Below are positions 7,736-16,534 of a stretch of DNA of 31,181 nt, in pieces. Positions within the stretch are counted from its first letter, which is position 1; every line of letters begins with the position of its first letter. The stretch is from positions 1 through 31,181 of the forward strand of contig JAVBMD010000031.1 in the NCBI GenBank assembly GCA_031552825.1, in the 5' to 3' direction. The translations under genes and the position numbers were made by a program. Source of the DNA: WQXF01 sp031552825 (lineage in GTDB: Bacteria; Bacillota; Clostridia; Christensenellales; Aristaeellaceae). The notes beneath the pieces were generated by a model that saw nothing but the letters and a program-made list of their open reading frames with translations, had not been told where the DNA came from and made no database searches.

Positions 7736-8119
7736 ATGGCAACTCGAATTCGTGAAAAAAGCGCGGAGCGCAAAGCCAATCGCGATAAGCGGCCCCGCGC
7801 CATCGCGCGCCACATCCGCATCTCTCCTCGCAAGGCCCGCATCGTGATCGACCTGATCCGGGGCAAGCAGGTGAATGACGCGCTGGCGACGCTGATGTAT
7901 ACCCCCAAGGCCGCTTCCCCCGTGGTATCGAAGCTGCTGAATTCCGCCATCGCTAACGCTGAGAACAACCTCAGCATGGACCGCAACGATCTGTACGTCG
8001 CTGAAGTGTATGCCAATCCCGGCCCGACGCTCAAGCGCTTTGTCGCCCGCTCCCGCGGAAGCGCCTCGCCGATCCTCAAGCGCACCAGCCACATCACGAT
8101 CGTGCTCGACCAGAAGTAA
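7736..8119 (+). CDS. rplV: 50S ribosomal protein L22
   Basis: The L22 core starts at ARHIRISPRKARIVIDLIRG and continues through NAENNLSMDRNDLYVAEVYA to the beta-hairpin region GPTLKRFVARSRGSAS, which lines the exit tunnel. At 127 residues it is longer than the common 110-115, due to a lysine/arginine-rich N-terminal extension of about 20 residues (MATRIREKSAERKANRDKRP). The spaced GGAGGAG fits ATG 7736, so the extension looks real. Confidence 0.97.
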   Translation: MATRIREKSAERKANRDKRPRAIARHIRISPRKARIVIDLIRGKQVNDALATLMYTPKAASPVVSKLLNSAIANAENNLSMDRNDLYVAEVYANPGPTLKRFVARSRGSASPILKRTSHITIVLDQK

Positions 8120-8137
8120 GGCGGAGGAGGAAAACTC

Positions 8138-8812
8138 ATGGGTCAAAAAGTACATCCCCATGGCGCGCGCGTTGGCGTGATCATGGATTGGAGCACCCGT
8201 TGGTACGCCAACAAGAAGGATTTTGCCAATTATCTGGAAGATGACTACAAGCTGCGTGAGCTCCTCAAGGAAAAGCTCAACGCCGCTGGCATCTCCAAGA
8301 TCGATATCGAGCGCAGCGTGGGCAAGATCACGGTGAACATCTTCACCGCCAAGCCCGGCGTAGTGATCGGCCGCGGCGGCGCGGGCATCGAAACCCTCAA
8401 GAAGGAAATCGAGGGCTTCACCGGCAAGGCGGTTTCGCTCAACATCATGGAGATCAAGAACCCGGAAGTCGACGCGCAGCTGGTGGCCGAGAACATCGCC
8501 CAGCAGCTCGAGAAGCGCATCTCCTTCCGCCGCGCGATGAAGCAGTCGCTCGGGCGCGCTCTGAAGGGCGGCGCCAAGGGCATCAAGACCATGGTGGCTG
8601 GCCGTTTGGGCGGCGCGGATATCGCCCGCACCGAAGGCTACCACGAGGGTTCGATCCCGCTGCAGACGCTGCGCGCGCACATCGACTACGGCTTTGCCGA
8701 GGCCAAGACCACGTACGGCCGCCTGGGCGTGAAGGTCTGGATCTACAAGGGTCAAGTCCTGCCCAAGGCGAAGGGCGCGTCCCCGGCCGCGAAAACCGAA
8801 GGAGGCAAGTAA
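8138..8812 (+). CDS. rpsC: 30S ribosomal protein S3
   Basis: This 224-residue protein has the S3 start MGQKVHPHGARVGVIMDWST, a KH domain with the GxxG loop in PGVVIGRGGAGIETLKKEI, and the C-terminal S3 block RTEGYHEGSIPLQTLRAHID. It forms part of the mRNA entry channel and helicase. The tail after VWIYKGQVLP is short and alanine/lysine-rich. GGAGGAGG precedes ATG 8138. Confidence 0.98.
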   Translation: MGQKVHPHGARVGVIMDWSTRWYANKKDFANYLEDDYKLRELLKEKLNAAGISKIDIERSVGKITVNIFTAKPGVVIGRGGAGIETLKKEIEGFTGKAVSLNIMEIKNPEVDAQLVAENIAQQLEKRISFRRAMKQSLGRALKGGAKGIKTMVAGRLGGADIARTEGYHEGSIPLQTLRAHIDYGFAEAKTTYGRLGVKVWIYKGQVLPKAKGASPAAKTEGGK

Positions 8813-8815
8813 GCA

Positions 8816-9259
8816 ATGTTGATGCCCAAGAGAGTCAAACGCCGCCGCGTGTTCCGTGGCCGCATGAAGGGCAAGGCGCAACGCGGCAACTTCCTAGCCT
8901 ACGGCGATTACGGCCTAGTGGCTACCGAGCCCGCGTGGGTGACCTCCCAGCAGATCGAAGCCGCCCGTATCGCGCTCACGCGCTATACCAAGCGTGGCGG
9001 CCAGGTTTGGATCAAGATTTTCCCGGATAAGCCGGTGACGGAAAAGCCCGCCGAGACCCGCATGGGCTCCGGCAAGGGTTCCCCCGAGTACTGGGTGGCG
9101 GTGGTCAAGCCCGGTCGCGTGCTCTTTGAGATCAAGGGCGTGCCCGAGGAGACCGCGCGCGAGGCGCTCCGCCTTGCGCAGCATAAGCTGCCGCTCAAGA
9201 CCAAGTTCCTCATGCGCGAGCTTGGGAACAACACTGAAGCGGGTGGTGAGGATAAATGA
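8816..9259 (+). CDS. rplP: 50S ribosomal protein L16
   Basis: This 147-residue protein begins MLMPKRVKRRRVFRGRMKG, the standard L16 N-terminus, and contains GDYGLVATEPAWVTSQQIEA and GSGKGSPEYWVAVVKPGRVL. The GGAGG inside the rpsC 3' end is better placed for ATG 8816 than for the second ATG at 8822. L16 organises the A-site region of the 50S subunit. It overlaps rpmC by four bases. Confidence 0.98.
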   Translation: MLMPKRVKRRRVFRGRMKGKAQRGNFLAYGDYGLVATEPAWVTSQQIEAARIALTRYTKRGGQVWIKIFPDKPVTEKPAETRMGSGKGSPEYWVAVVKPGRVLFEIKGVPEETAREALRLAQHKLPLKTKFLMRELGNNTEAGGEDK

Positions 9260-9456
9260 AGGCGAACCAGTTCAGCGACATGAGCATGCCCCAGCTGCAG
9301 GAAAAGGTGAAGGAACTAAAGGCTGAGCTCTTTACCCTCCGTTTCCAGCTTGCCACCGGTCAATTGCAGAACACCATGACGATTCAGGGCGTTAAGCGTG
9401 ATATCGCCAGGGCAAAGACCATCCTCCGCCAGCTCGAGCTTAAGCAGCAAGCTTAA
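9256..9456 (+). CDS. rpmC: 50S ribosomal protein L29
   Basis: This 66-residue two-helix protein has the L29 pattern LQEKVKELKAELFTLRFQLA followed by IARAKTILRQLELKQ. Its ATG overlaps the rplP stop (ATGA), implying coupled translation. L29 sits next to L23 at the tunnel exit. Confidence 0.96.
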   Translation: MKANQFSDMSMPQLQEKVKELKAELFTLRFQLATGQLQNTMTIQGVKRDIARAKTILRQLELKQQA

Positions 9457-9494
9457 GCCCGACGTGAACCAAGATGAAGGGAGCAAACGCTTCA

Positions 9495-9779
9495 ATGTCT
9501 GAAATCAATGTCAATGCGGCCCCCGAGGCTCGCGGTATGCGTAAAACCCGCGTGGGCGTGGTGGTCAGCGATAAGATGGATAAAACCATCATCATCGCCA
9601 TCAAAACCCGCGTGCGTCACCCGCTCTATGGCAAGATCATGAACCGGACCACCAAGTTTAAGGCGCATGATGAGGAGAACGCGTGCGGCATCGGCGACAC
9701 CGTGCGCGTGATGGAGACCCGTCCTCTCAGCCGCGACAAACGTTGGCGCCTGGTCGAGATCATCGAAAAGGCGAAGTAA
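9495..9779 (+). CDS. rpsQ: 30S ribosomal protein S17
   Basis: The S17 core MRKTRVGVVVSDKMDKTIII and HPLYGKIMNRTTKFKAHDEE is followed by GDTVRVMETRPLSRDKRWRL. ATG 9495 is chosen because AAGGGAG at 9477-9483 is correctly placed for it; an in-frame ATG at 9474 lies before that RBS. The resulting 94-residue protein carries about 14 residues (SEINVNAAPEARG) before the usual S17 start. Confidence 0.95.
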   Translation: MSEINVNAAPEARGMRKTRVGVVVSDKMDKTIIIAIKTRVRHPLYGKIMNRTTKFKAHDEENACGIGDTVRVMETRPLSRDKRWRLVEIIEKAK

Positions 9780-9812
9780 ACGCCAACCTAGTCGTAAAGG
9801 AGGAAAATAGCT

Positions 9813-10181
<369 letters not shown>

Positions 10182-10194
10182 GGAGGTGGACCGA

Positions 10195-10536
10195 TTGACT
10201 TCTCACAATCCCGTCAAGAAACTGCACGTCCGTACCGATGATGTCGTCGTTGTCATCTCCGGCAAGGACAAGGGCAAAAAGGGCAAGGTGCTCTCGGCCT
10301 CCCCCAAGACCGGCCGGGTCGTCGTGGCGGGTGTCGCCATGGTCACCAAGCACCAGAAACCGCGCAGTGCCGGCGCCCCCGGCGGCATCATCCACAGGGA
10401 ATCCGCCATCGCGGCCTCGAAGGTCATGCTGGTGTGCGGAAGCTGCGGCAAGGCTACCCGCAATGCACATAAAATCCTCGACGACGGCGCGAAGGTGCGC
10501 GTGTGCAAAAAGTGCGGCGCGACCTTCGAAAACTAA
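10195..10536 (+). CDS. rplX: 50S ribosomal protein L24
   Basis: The start is TTG 10195, eight bases after AGGAGG 10182-10187; an open frame begins slightly upstream but inside the RBS. The 113-residue product has the KOW motif VVVISGKDKGKKGKVLSAS and GGIIHRESAIAASKVMLVC. The end carries two CxxC pairs (CGSCGKATR and CKKCGATFE), a zinc-ribbon-like tail common in Firmicutes L24. L24 is an initiator of 50S assembly. Use of TTG may tune its yield. Confidence 0.96.
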   Translation: MTSHNPVKKLHVRTDDVVVVISGKDKGKKGKVLSASPKTGRVVVAGVAMVTKHQKPRSAGAPGGIIHRESAIAASKVMLVCGSCGKATRNAHKILDDGAKVRVCKKCGATFEN

Positions 10537-10551
10537 GGGAGGATGGGTTCG

Positions 10552-11094
10552 ATGCAAGCACGACTCAGAGACAAGTATTCCGCTGATGTGGCGCCCGCGC
10601 TGCAACAGAAGTTCGGTTACAAGAACGTCAACGAAATCCCCAAGCTGCACAAGATCGTCATCAACATGGGCTTGGGCGATTGCAAGGACAATGCCAAGGC
10701 GCTGGACGCCGCCGTCGCCGATCTGACCGCTATCGCGGGCCAGAAGCCGATTATCACCAAGGCCAAGAAGTCGGTTGCGAACTTCAAGCTTCGCCAAGGC
10801 ATGAACGTCGGCGCCAAGGTCACCCTGCGTGGCGAGCGCATGTACCAGTTCGCCGACAAGCTGCTCAACATCGCGCTCCCGCGCGTGCGCGACTTCCACG
10901 GCGTACCCACCAAGGCCTTCGACGGCCGCGGCAACTACGCCCTGGGCATCCGCGAGCAGCTGCTCTTTCCGGAAATCGAGTATGACAAGGTCGATAAGAT
11001 CCGCGGCATGGAGATGATCTTCGTGACCTCGGCCAAGACCGACGAAGAGGCCAGGGAACTGCTACGCCTGCTGGGCATGCCGTTCGCGCAGTGA
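10552..11094 (+). CDS. rplE: 50S ribosomal protein L5
   Basis: This 180-residue protein has KIVINMGLGDCKDNAKALDA, TKAKKSVANFKLRQGMNVG, and RDFHGVPTKAFDGRGNYALG, all classic L5 blocks. GGGAGG at 10537-10542 directly touches an upstream ATG at 10543, so the properly spaced ATG 10552 is the start. L5 binds 5S rRNA and contacts the P-site tRNA elbow. Confidence 0.97.
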   Translation: MQARLRDKYSADVAPALQQKFGYKNVNEIPKLHKIVINMGLGDCKDNAKALDAAVADLTAIAGQKPIITKAKKSVANFKLRQGMNVGAKVTLRGERMYQFADKLLNIALPRVRDFHGVPTKAFDGRGNYALGIREQLLFPEIEYDKVDKIRGMEMIFVTSAKTDEEARELLRLLGMPFAQ

Positions 11095-11115
11095 TGAAGG
11101 AGGAAGAAGCAAGCC

Positions 11116-11301
11116 ATGGCGAAAACTAGCATGATTCTCAAGCAGCAGCGGCCGGCCAAGTTCTCCACCCGTGCTTACACCCGCTGCCGCCTGTGCGGCC
11201 GCCCGCACTCGGTGCTGCGCAAGTATGGCATCTGCCGCATTTGTTTCCGAGAGCTGGCGTATGCTGGCCAAATCCCCGGCGTCCGCAAGGCCAGTTGGTA
11301 A
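11116..11301 (+). CDS. rpsN: 30S ribosomal protein S14, zinc-binding type Z
   Basis: This 61-residue protein is the short, zinc-containing S14 form. Two CxxC pairs are visible (CRLCGRPHSV and CRICFRELAY) and the tail GQIPGVRKASW is typical. AAGGAGGAAG lies upstream. It belongs to the head of the 30S subunit. The zinc form in the operon means the cell's zinc-independent S14, if any, would be encoded elsewhere. Confidence 0.97.
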   Translation: MAKTSMILKQQRPAKFSTRAYTRCRLCGRPHSVLRKYGICRICFRELAYAGQIPGVRKASW

Positions 11302-11330
11302 GCGGTGACAACACGGAAGGAGGTACTAAA

Positions 11331-11729
11331 ATGCTCGTTACTGATCCCATTGCCGATATGCTCACACGCATCCGCAATGCGCAGGTTGCCAAACATGATA
11401 CCGTGATGGTTCCCGCTTCCAATATGAAGAAGGCCATTGCCAAGATCCTGTTGGAGGAAGGCTACGTCAAGAGCGTGGACTTCATCGCCGACGGCATGGC
11501 TGGCAACATCAAAATCGTACTGAAGTATGTGGAAAACAAGCAGGCCGTCATCGTGGGCCTCAAGCGCATCAGCCGCCCCGGCCTGCGCGTGTACGCCCCG
11601 TCTGAAAAGCTCCCCAAGGTGCTTGGCGGTCTGGGCATTGCCCTGATTTCCACCTCGAAAGGTGTCATGACCGACAAGGAAGCGCGGAAGAACCAGGTGG
11701 GCGGCGAAGTGCTGGCCTACGTCTGGTAA
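11331..11729 (+). CDS. rpsH: 30S ribosomal protein S8
   Basis: This 132-residue protein begins MLVTDPIADMLTRIRNAQVA and ends with the S8 block GVMTDKEARKNQVGGEVLAY. ATG 11331 is positioned behind AAGGAGG at 11317-11323; the open frame extends upstream but only shadows rpsN. S8 binds helix 21 of 16S rRNA and in E. coli represses the spc operon. Confidence 0.98.
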   Translation: MLVTDPIADMLTRIRNAQVAKHDTVMVPASNMKKAIAKILLEEGYVKSVDFIADGMAGNIKIVLKYVENKQAVIVGLKRISRPGLRVYAPSEKLPKVLGGLGIALISTSKGVMTDKEARKNQVGGEVLAYVW

Positions 11730-11757
11730 TCGACGCTCGCAATAAGGAGGTGCAAGA

Positions 11758-12300
11758 ATGTCTCGTATCGGAAAAATGCCGATCACCATTCCTGCGGGCG
11801 TCACGGTGGATGTCTCCGCCGACAATACCGTGACCGTCAAAGGTCCCAAGGGCACCTTGGCGCAGCAGGTGAATCGTGATATCTCCCTGAAGATGGAGGA
11901 CGGCGTGCTCACGCTGAGCCGTCCCTCTGATTCCAAGCCCCACAAGGCCATGCACGGCCTGTACCGCGCGCTGGTGAACAACCTCGTGCAGGGCGTTACC
12001 TCAGGCTTCTCCAAGACATTGGAGCTGGTTGGCACCGGCTACCGCGCGCAGGCGCAGGGCAAGACGCTGACCATCAACATCGGTTACTCGCACCCCGTGG
12101 TGTTTGAGGCGCCGCAGAACATCACCTTCGAAACCCCTGCGCCGACCAAGATCGTGGTCAGCGGCATCGACAAGCAGGTGGTGGGCAACCTCGCCGCCGA
12201 TATCCGTGCCGTGCGCAAGCCCGAGCCGTACCTCGGCAAGGGCATCAAGTACGAAAATGAAGTCATCCGCCGCAAGGAAGGCAAGGCCGGTAAGAAATAA
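11758..12300 (+). CDS. rplF: 50S ribosomal protein L6
   Basis: This 180-residue protein starts MSRIGKMPITIPAGVTV, with VKGPKGTLAQQVNRDISLKM, GVTSGFSKTLELVGTGYRAQ, and the C-terminal RKPEPYLGKGIKYENEVIRR of L6. It is the usual length with duplicated alpha-beta domains. AAGGAGGTG precedes the ATG. L6 sits near the sarcin-ricin loop and factor-binding site. Confidence 0.98.
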   Translation: MSRIGKMPITIPAGVTVDVSADNTVTVKGPKGTLAQQVNRDISLKMEDGVLTLSRPSDSKPHKAMHGLYRALVNNLVQGVTSGFSKTLELVGTGYRAQAQGKTLTINIGYSHPVVFEAPQNITFETPAPTKIVVSGIDKQVVGNLAADIRAVRKPEPYLGKGIKYENEVIRRKEGKAGKK

Positions 12301-12318
12301 GAAAGGGAGTGAGCGCAA

Positions 12319-12687
12319 ATGTTTTCTAAGAGCGATCGAAATCAGCTCCGCCAAGCACGTCACCTGCGCGTCCGCAAGAAGATCAGCGGCACGCCCGAGC
12401 TGCCGCGCCTGTGCGTTTATCGCAGCCTGAACCATATGTACGCCCAGATCGTGGACGACAGCCGTGGCTGCACTTTAGTTTCCGCCTCCACTGTGGATCC
12501 CGCCATTCGCGGCCAGCTCGCGGAGCTGGACAAGAAGGGCGCCTCCAAGCTGGTGGGCAAGGTCGTGGCCGAGCGCGCGATGCAAGCCGGCGTCAAGCAG
12601 GTGGTGTTCGACCGCGGTGGCTATGTGTACACCGGCCGCGTGGCCGAAGTCGCCGCCGGCGCCCGTGAAGCCGGACTGGACTTCTGA
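12319..12687 (+). CDS. rplR: 50S ribosomal protein L18
   Basis: This 122-residue protein has a basic N-terminus (ARHLRVRKKISGTPELPRL) followed by VYRSLNHMYAQIVDDSRGCT and the L18 C-terminal block VVFDRGGYVYTGRVAEVAAG AREAGLDF. L18 binds 5S rRNA together with L5. AAAGGGAGTG lies upstream of ATG 12319. Confidence 0.98.
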   Translation: MFSKSDRNQLRQARHLRVRKKISGTPELPRLCVYRSLNHMYAQIVDDSRGCTLVSASTVDPAIRGQLAELDKKGASKLVGKVVAERAMQAGVKQVVFDRGGYVYTGRVAEVAAGAREAGLDF

Positions 12688-12707
12688 TTTGAAGGAGGAG
12701 CAAACGC

Positions 12708-13205
12708 ATGCAGCGCTTTGAACAGGTCAGCGAATTCAAAGAAAAGCTGGTCGCTGTCAACCGCGTTACCAAGGTCGTTAAGGGCGGCCGCAACTTCCGC
12801 TTCGCGGCGCTGGTTGTGGTCGGCGATGAGAACGGCCGTGTAGGTTGCGGTATGGGCAAGGCCACCGAAATTCCCGAGGCGATCCGCAAGGCCGTGGAGG
12901 ATGCCAAGAAGCATCTCGTCCGCGTGCCGATCCAGAATACCTCCATCCCGCATGAGGCCACCGGCTACTTCGGTACCGGCAAGGTTCTCCTGCTGCCCGC
13001 CCCGGAAGGTACCGGCGTTATCGCCGGCGGCCCCGCGCGCGCGGTGCTTGAGCTGTGCGGCATCAAGGATATCCGCACAAAGTCTTACGGCACCAACAAT
13101 CCGATCAACATGGTCAAGGCCACCATCGCCGGGCTGGCGCAGCTGCGCTCGCCGGAACTGGTCGCCAAGCTTCGCGGCAAGTCCGTGGAAGAACTGCTGG
13201 GTTAA
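12708..13205 (+). CDS. rpsE: 30S ribosomal protein S5
   Basis: This 165-residue protein has the S5 double-stranded RNA-binding region (EKLVAVNRVTKVVKGGRNFR, VVGDENGRVGCGMGKATEIP) and the C-terminal domain with GTGVIAGGPARAVLELCGIK and GTNNPINMVKATIAGL. S5 affects translational fidelity and the mRNA entry helicase. AAGGAGGAG precedes ATG 12708. Confidence 0.98.
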   Translation: MQRFEQVSEFKEKLVAVNRVTKVVKGGRNFRFAALVVVGDENGRVGCGMGKATEIPEAIRKAVEDAKKHLVRVPIQNTSIPHEATGYFGTGKVLLLPAPEGTGVIAGGPARAVLELCGIKDIRTKSYGTNNPINMVKATIAGLAQLRSPELVAKLRGKSVEELLG

Positions 13206-13217
13206 GGAGGAGCAAGT

Positions 13218-13400
13218 ATGAAACTGAAAGTAACGCTTGTCAAATCTCCGATCTCCAGCATCCCCAATCATATCAAAGTGGTGGAGGCGCTGGGCCTTCG
13301 GAAGCTGCACCACGAGAAGATTCATCAGGACACGCCGTCGATTCGCGGCATGATCTTTAAGGTGAAGCATCTGGTGCGCGTGGAAGAGATTGCTGACTAA
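13218..13400 (+). CDS. rpmD: 50S ribosomal protein L30
   Basis: This 60-residue protein matches bacterial L30: KLKVTLVKSPISSIPNHIKV, GLRKLHHEKIHQDTPSIRGM and the terminal VKHLVRVEEI. TAAGGAGGAG, overlapping the rpsE stop, provides the RBS. L30 is absent from some lineages but retained here. Confidence 0.96.
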   Translation: MKLKVTLVKSPISSIPNHIKVVEALGLRKLHHEKIHQDTPSIRGMIFKVKHLVRVEEIAD

Positions 13401-13412
13401 GGAGGTTCCTAA

Positions 13413-13853
13413 ATGAAACTGCACGAGCTGAAACCCGCCGTGGGTTCCACCACCGCGCCCAAGAGACTGGGTCGCGGCACCGGTTCGGGCCTGGGCAAAA
13501 CCTCCGGTAAGGGCCATAAAGGCGCCAAAGCCCGCAGCGGCGGCGGCAAAGGTCCGGGCTTCGAGGGCGGCCAGATGCCATTGGTGCGCCGTATCCCCAA
13601 GCGCGGATTTACCAATATCTTCGCAACCGAGTACGAAACCATCAACGTCGAGCGCCTTGAGATCTTTGAGGACGGCACGGTGGTAACCCCGGAACTGCTC
13701 CTAGAGAATGGCCTGATTAAGAAAGTCAGGGACGGCGTCAAGGTGCTGGGTTCCGGTGATGTAACCAAGAAGCTGACGGTGAAGGCAAGCAAGTTCACCG
13801 GTTCCGCAAAAGAGAAAATCGAGGCGGTCGGTGGGAAGGCCGAGGTGATCTGA
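13413..13853 (+). CDS. rplO: 50S ribosomal protein L15
   Basis: This 146-residue protein has the glycine/lysine-rich N-terminal extension RLGRGTGSGLGKTSGKGHKG and GFEGGQMPLVRRIPKRGF, and ends with a globular domain (VKASKFTGSAKEKIEAVGG). It is a late-assembly 50S protein. AAGGAGG spans the rpmD stop. Only one base separates its stop from the secY start. Confidence 0.98.
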   Translation: MKLHELKPAVGSTTAPKRLGRGTGSGLGKTSGKGHKGAKARSGGGKGPGFEGGQMPLVRRIPKRGFTNIFATEYETINVERLEIFEDGTVVTPELLLENGLIKKVRDGVKVLGSGDVTKKLTVKASKFTGSAKEKIEAVGGKAEVI

Positions 13854-13854
13854 C

Positions 13855-15099
13855 ATGTGGGAGACCCTTCGCAATGCTTGGAGGATCACCGACATCCGCA
13901 AGAAGATCCTGTACACGCTGTTCATGCTGTTGGTTTTCCGGCTCTTGGGCGTTATCCCGGTGCCGGGTATTGACGTGGCAAAGGTTCAGGCGACGGTGGG
14001 CAAGTTCGGCCTGCTCGACTTCATGAACACAATGAACGGCGGCGCGCTGAGCAACATGACGGTCATGGCGATGGGCATTACGCCCTACATCAACTCCAGC
14101 ATCATCATGCAGCTGCTGACCGTTGCCATCCCGGCGCTGGAGCGCATGCAGAAGGAAGGCGACGAAGGCCGCAAGAAGCTGGCGCAATGGAGCCGCTATC
14201 TGACGGTCATTTTGGCTTTCATTCAGGCTGTCGGCATGATCTACGCGATGCGCGCCTCTACCGAGGGAACGTGGTTCTCTTACCTGCTGATCGGTCTTTC
14301 GATGGCCGCTGGCACCGCGTTGGCGATGTGGATCGGCGAGCGCATCACCGAGAACGGCGTGGGCAACGGCATCTCGCTGCTGATCTTCGCCGGTATCGTC
14401 TCCCGCTTGTTCTCTTGGTCGATCGCCGGTGTTAGCGGCGTGGTCGGCGGCACGACGAGCTGGCTTATCATGTTGATGGTGGTCGTCGGCGGTTTGGCGA
14501 TGATCGTAGCCGTGACCTTCGTGGACATGGGCGAGCGCCGCGTGCCGGTGCAGTATGCCAAGCGCATGCAGGGCCGCAAGATGTACGGCGGGCAGTCCAC
14601 TCACATCCCGATGAAGGTGAACTCCACCGGCGTTCTGCCGCTGATCTTCGCTTTCTCGATGCTGCAATTCCCGGGCACCATCCTGGCGTTCTGGCCGAGC
14701 TCCGGCATCGCTGTTTGGTGGAACGCCTTCCAGAAAGGCGCCGTGTACCAGGTCCTGCTGGCGCTGCTGATTTTCGGATTTACCTTCTTCTATACTAGCA
14801 TTTCCTTCAACCCCGGCGATATCAGCAAGAACATGCAGCAGTACGGCGGCACCATTCCGGGCATTCGCCAAGGCAAGCCCACCGTCGAGTACCTCACGCG
14901 CGTCTCTTCGCGCTTGACGCTGTTCGGCGCGGTATTCCTCGCGCTGCTGGCCACCATCCCGACGCTGGCCTCCAATCTTTCGGGCATGCAGTCGCCGTTC
15001 GCGGCCTCCTCGCTGCTGATCGCGGTGAGCGTAGCCATTGAGACGACGAGGCAGCTGGAATCCCAGATGCTCATGCGCCACTACAAGGGCTTCCTCTAA
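13855..15099 (+). CDS. secY: Protein translocase subunit SecY
   Basis: This 414-residue polytopic membrane protein has the SecY start RNAWRITDIRKKILYTLFML, the plug-proximal GGALSNMTVMAMGITPYINS, ENGVGNGISLLIFAGIVSRL, and the C-terminal region SFNPGDISKNMQQYGGTIPG, with about ten hydrophobic segments. It forms the Sec channel with SecE and SecG. It is slightly shorter than the usual 420-440. The GAGGTG RBS lies in the last codons of rplO. The exported cassette proteins in this window carry Sec-type signal peptides and would use this channel. Confidence 0.98.
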   Translation: MWETLRNAWRITDIRKKILYTLFMLLVFRLLGVIPVPGIDVAKVQATVGKFGLLDFMNTMNGGALSNMTVMAMGITPYINSSIIMQLLTVAIPALERMQKEGDEGRKKLAQWSRYLTVILAFIQAVGMIYAMRASTEGTWFSYLLIGLSMAAGTALAMWIGERITENGVGNGISLLIFAGIVSRLFSWSIAGVSGVVGGTTSWLIMLMVVVGGLAMIVAVTFVDMGERRVPVQYAKRMQGRKMYGGQSTHIPMKVNSTGVLPLIFAFSMLQFPGTILAFWPSSGIAVWWNAFQKGAVYQVLLALLIFGFTFFYTSISFNPGDISKNMQQYGGTIPGIRQGKPTVEYLTRVSSRLTLFGAVFLALLATIPTLASNLSGMQSPFAASSLLIAVSVAIETTRQLESQMLMRHYKGFL

Positions 15100-15113
15100 G
15101 AGGAGAGGTTTGC

Positions 15114-15743
15114 ATGAAAGTGATTTTTCTAGGCCCCCCCGGCGCGGGGAAAGGCACGCAGGCCATTCGCGTTTGCTCGCGCCTTGGCATTCCGCAGATC
15201 TCTACCGGAGACATCCTGCGCAAGGCCATCGCCGACAAAACCGACGTGGGTCTGAAGGCCAAGTCCTTCATAGACGCGGGGCAGTTGGTGCCGGATGACG
15301 TGGTGATTGCCATCGTCGATCAACGCCTGAAGCAGCCGGATTGCCAGAAGGGATACGTCCTCGACGGCTTCCCGCGCACCGTGCCCCAGGCCGAGGCGCT
15401 GGACAAGATCGCGCAGATCGAGGCGGTGGTCAACATCGACATCGCCGATGAACATCTGGTGCAGCGGCTCTCCGGACGGCGCGTTTGCCAAAGCTGCGGC
15501 GGCACCTACCATGTGCACACGCTGAACGGTAGCACGCTCTGCGAGCACTGCAAGGCCGAGCTGATCCAGCGCGAGGACGACAAGCCGGAAACCGTGCTCA
15601 GCCGCCTGTCGGTGTACCACAGCCAAACCAAGCCGCTGATCGATTACTACGCGGCGCGCGGCCTGCTCAAGACCATTGACGGCGCGCAATCGCCGGATGC
15701 CTGCTTCGCGGAGATCCTGAGCCAACTCGGGGTGAAGGAATGA
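15114..15743 (+). CDS. adk: Adenylate kinase, zinc-lid type
   Basis: This 209-residue protein has the P-loop GPPGAGKGT at residues 7-15, the AMP-binding STGDILR and DGFPRTVPQ motifs, and a LID domain with four cysteines (C125, C128, C143, C146) that should bind structural zinc as in Gram-positive enzymes. It interconverts ATP + AMP and 2 ADP in the cytoplasm. AGAGGAGAGG precedes ATG 15114. The stop overlaps the map start (ATGA). Confidence 0.98.
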   Translation: MKVIFLGPPGAGKGTQAIRVCSRLGIPQISTGDILRKAIADKTDVGLKAKSFIDAGQLVPDDVVIAIVDQRLKQPDCQKGYVLDGFPRTVPQAEALDKIAQIEAVVNIDIADEHLVQRLSGRRVCQSCGGTYHVHTLNGSTLCEHCKAELIQREDDKPETVLSRLSVYHSQTKPLIDYYAARGLLKTIDGAQSPDACFAEILSQLGVKE

Positions 15744-16534
15744 TCGGCATCAAAAATCCCGCGCAGTTACAAAAGATGCGCGAGGCCGGAGCTCTGCTGC
15801 GCGAGGTGTTGCTGGAGGTTCGCGGCAAAATTGAACCGGGCATCACCACACGCCAGCTAGACCAGATCGCCGAGCAACGGATTCGCAAGCGCGGGGCGAT
15901 TCCTTCCTTTCTTGGGTACAACGGTTTTCCAGCATCGCTCTGCATGTCCATCGACGAGCAGGTGGTGCACGGGATCCCGAACGACACGCCGCTCGCTGAG
16001 GGACAGATCCTCAGCGTAGACGGCGGGCTGATCCTCGATGGGTGGCAAGCCGATAGTGCGTTCACCGTCGGCGTGGGTAAGATTTCCGAGGCCGCGAGGG
16101 CGCTGATTGCGGCGACCGAGCGCAGCTTCTTTGAGGGGATCGCCCAAGCCCGCGAGGGCAATCGCGTCAGCGATATTGGCCACGCGGTCGAGGCCTACGC
16201 CGAAAGCTGCGGCTACAAACCGGTGCGCGCCCTCTGCGGACACGGCATCGGCCGCCAGCTGCACGAGGATCCGGAGGTGCCCAATTACGGTTTGCCGGAT
16301 CGCGGTGTGCGGCTTCGCGCGGGCATGACGCTGGCGGTGGAGCCGATGATCGCGGCGGGAAACTGGCCGGTACATCAGCTTCGAGATGGTTGGACGATCG
16401 TGACCGACGATGGCAGCCTGTGCGCGCATTACGAGCACACCATTGCCATCACCTCCGATGGCGCCGCTCCCGAGATCTTGACCCTGCCCGGCATCACGCT
16501 GGCGCAAGGGTTGGCGGGGGAGGGAATGCGATGA
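15740..16534 (+). CDS. map: Methionine aminopeptidase, type I
   Basis: This 264-residue metalloprotease has all five metal ligands in place: D94 (SVDGGLILD), D105 (GWQADSAF), H168 (CGHGIG), E201 (AVEPM) and E232 (YEHTI). The substrate histidine H77 is in VVHGIP. The usual glycine-histidine before the second aspartate is replaced (WQAD for YHGD), a mild departure. It removes N-terminal methionine from new proteins. It overlaps adk and the KOW gene by four bases each, giving a tightly coupled trio. Confidence 0.97.
   Translation: MIGIKNPAQLQKMREAGALLREVLLEVRGKIEPGITTRQLDQIAEQRIRKRGAIPSFLGYNGFPASLCMSIDEQVVHGIPNDTPLAEGQILSVDGGLILDGWQADSAFTVGVGKISEAARALIAATERSFFEGIAQAREGNRVSDIGHAVEAYAESCGYKPVRALCGHGIGRQLHEDPEVPNYGLPDRGVRLRAGMTLAVEPMIAAGNWPVHQLRDGWTIVTDDGSLCAHYEHTIAITSDGAAPEILTLPGITLAQGLAGEGMR

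Noticed and set aside
6167..8881. 904-codon open frame on the minus strand opposite rplW-rpsC
   Set aside because: It lies wholly antisense to conserved ribosomal protein genes. Its length is explained by high GC and codon bias on the coding strand, and the translation is low-complexity with no domain.
13795..15081. 428-codon minus-strand open frame opposite secY
   Set aside because: Antisense shadow of secY, rich in His/Arg/Gln as expected from GC-rich complement; no RBS or recognisable motif.
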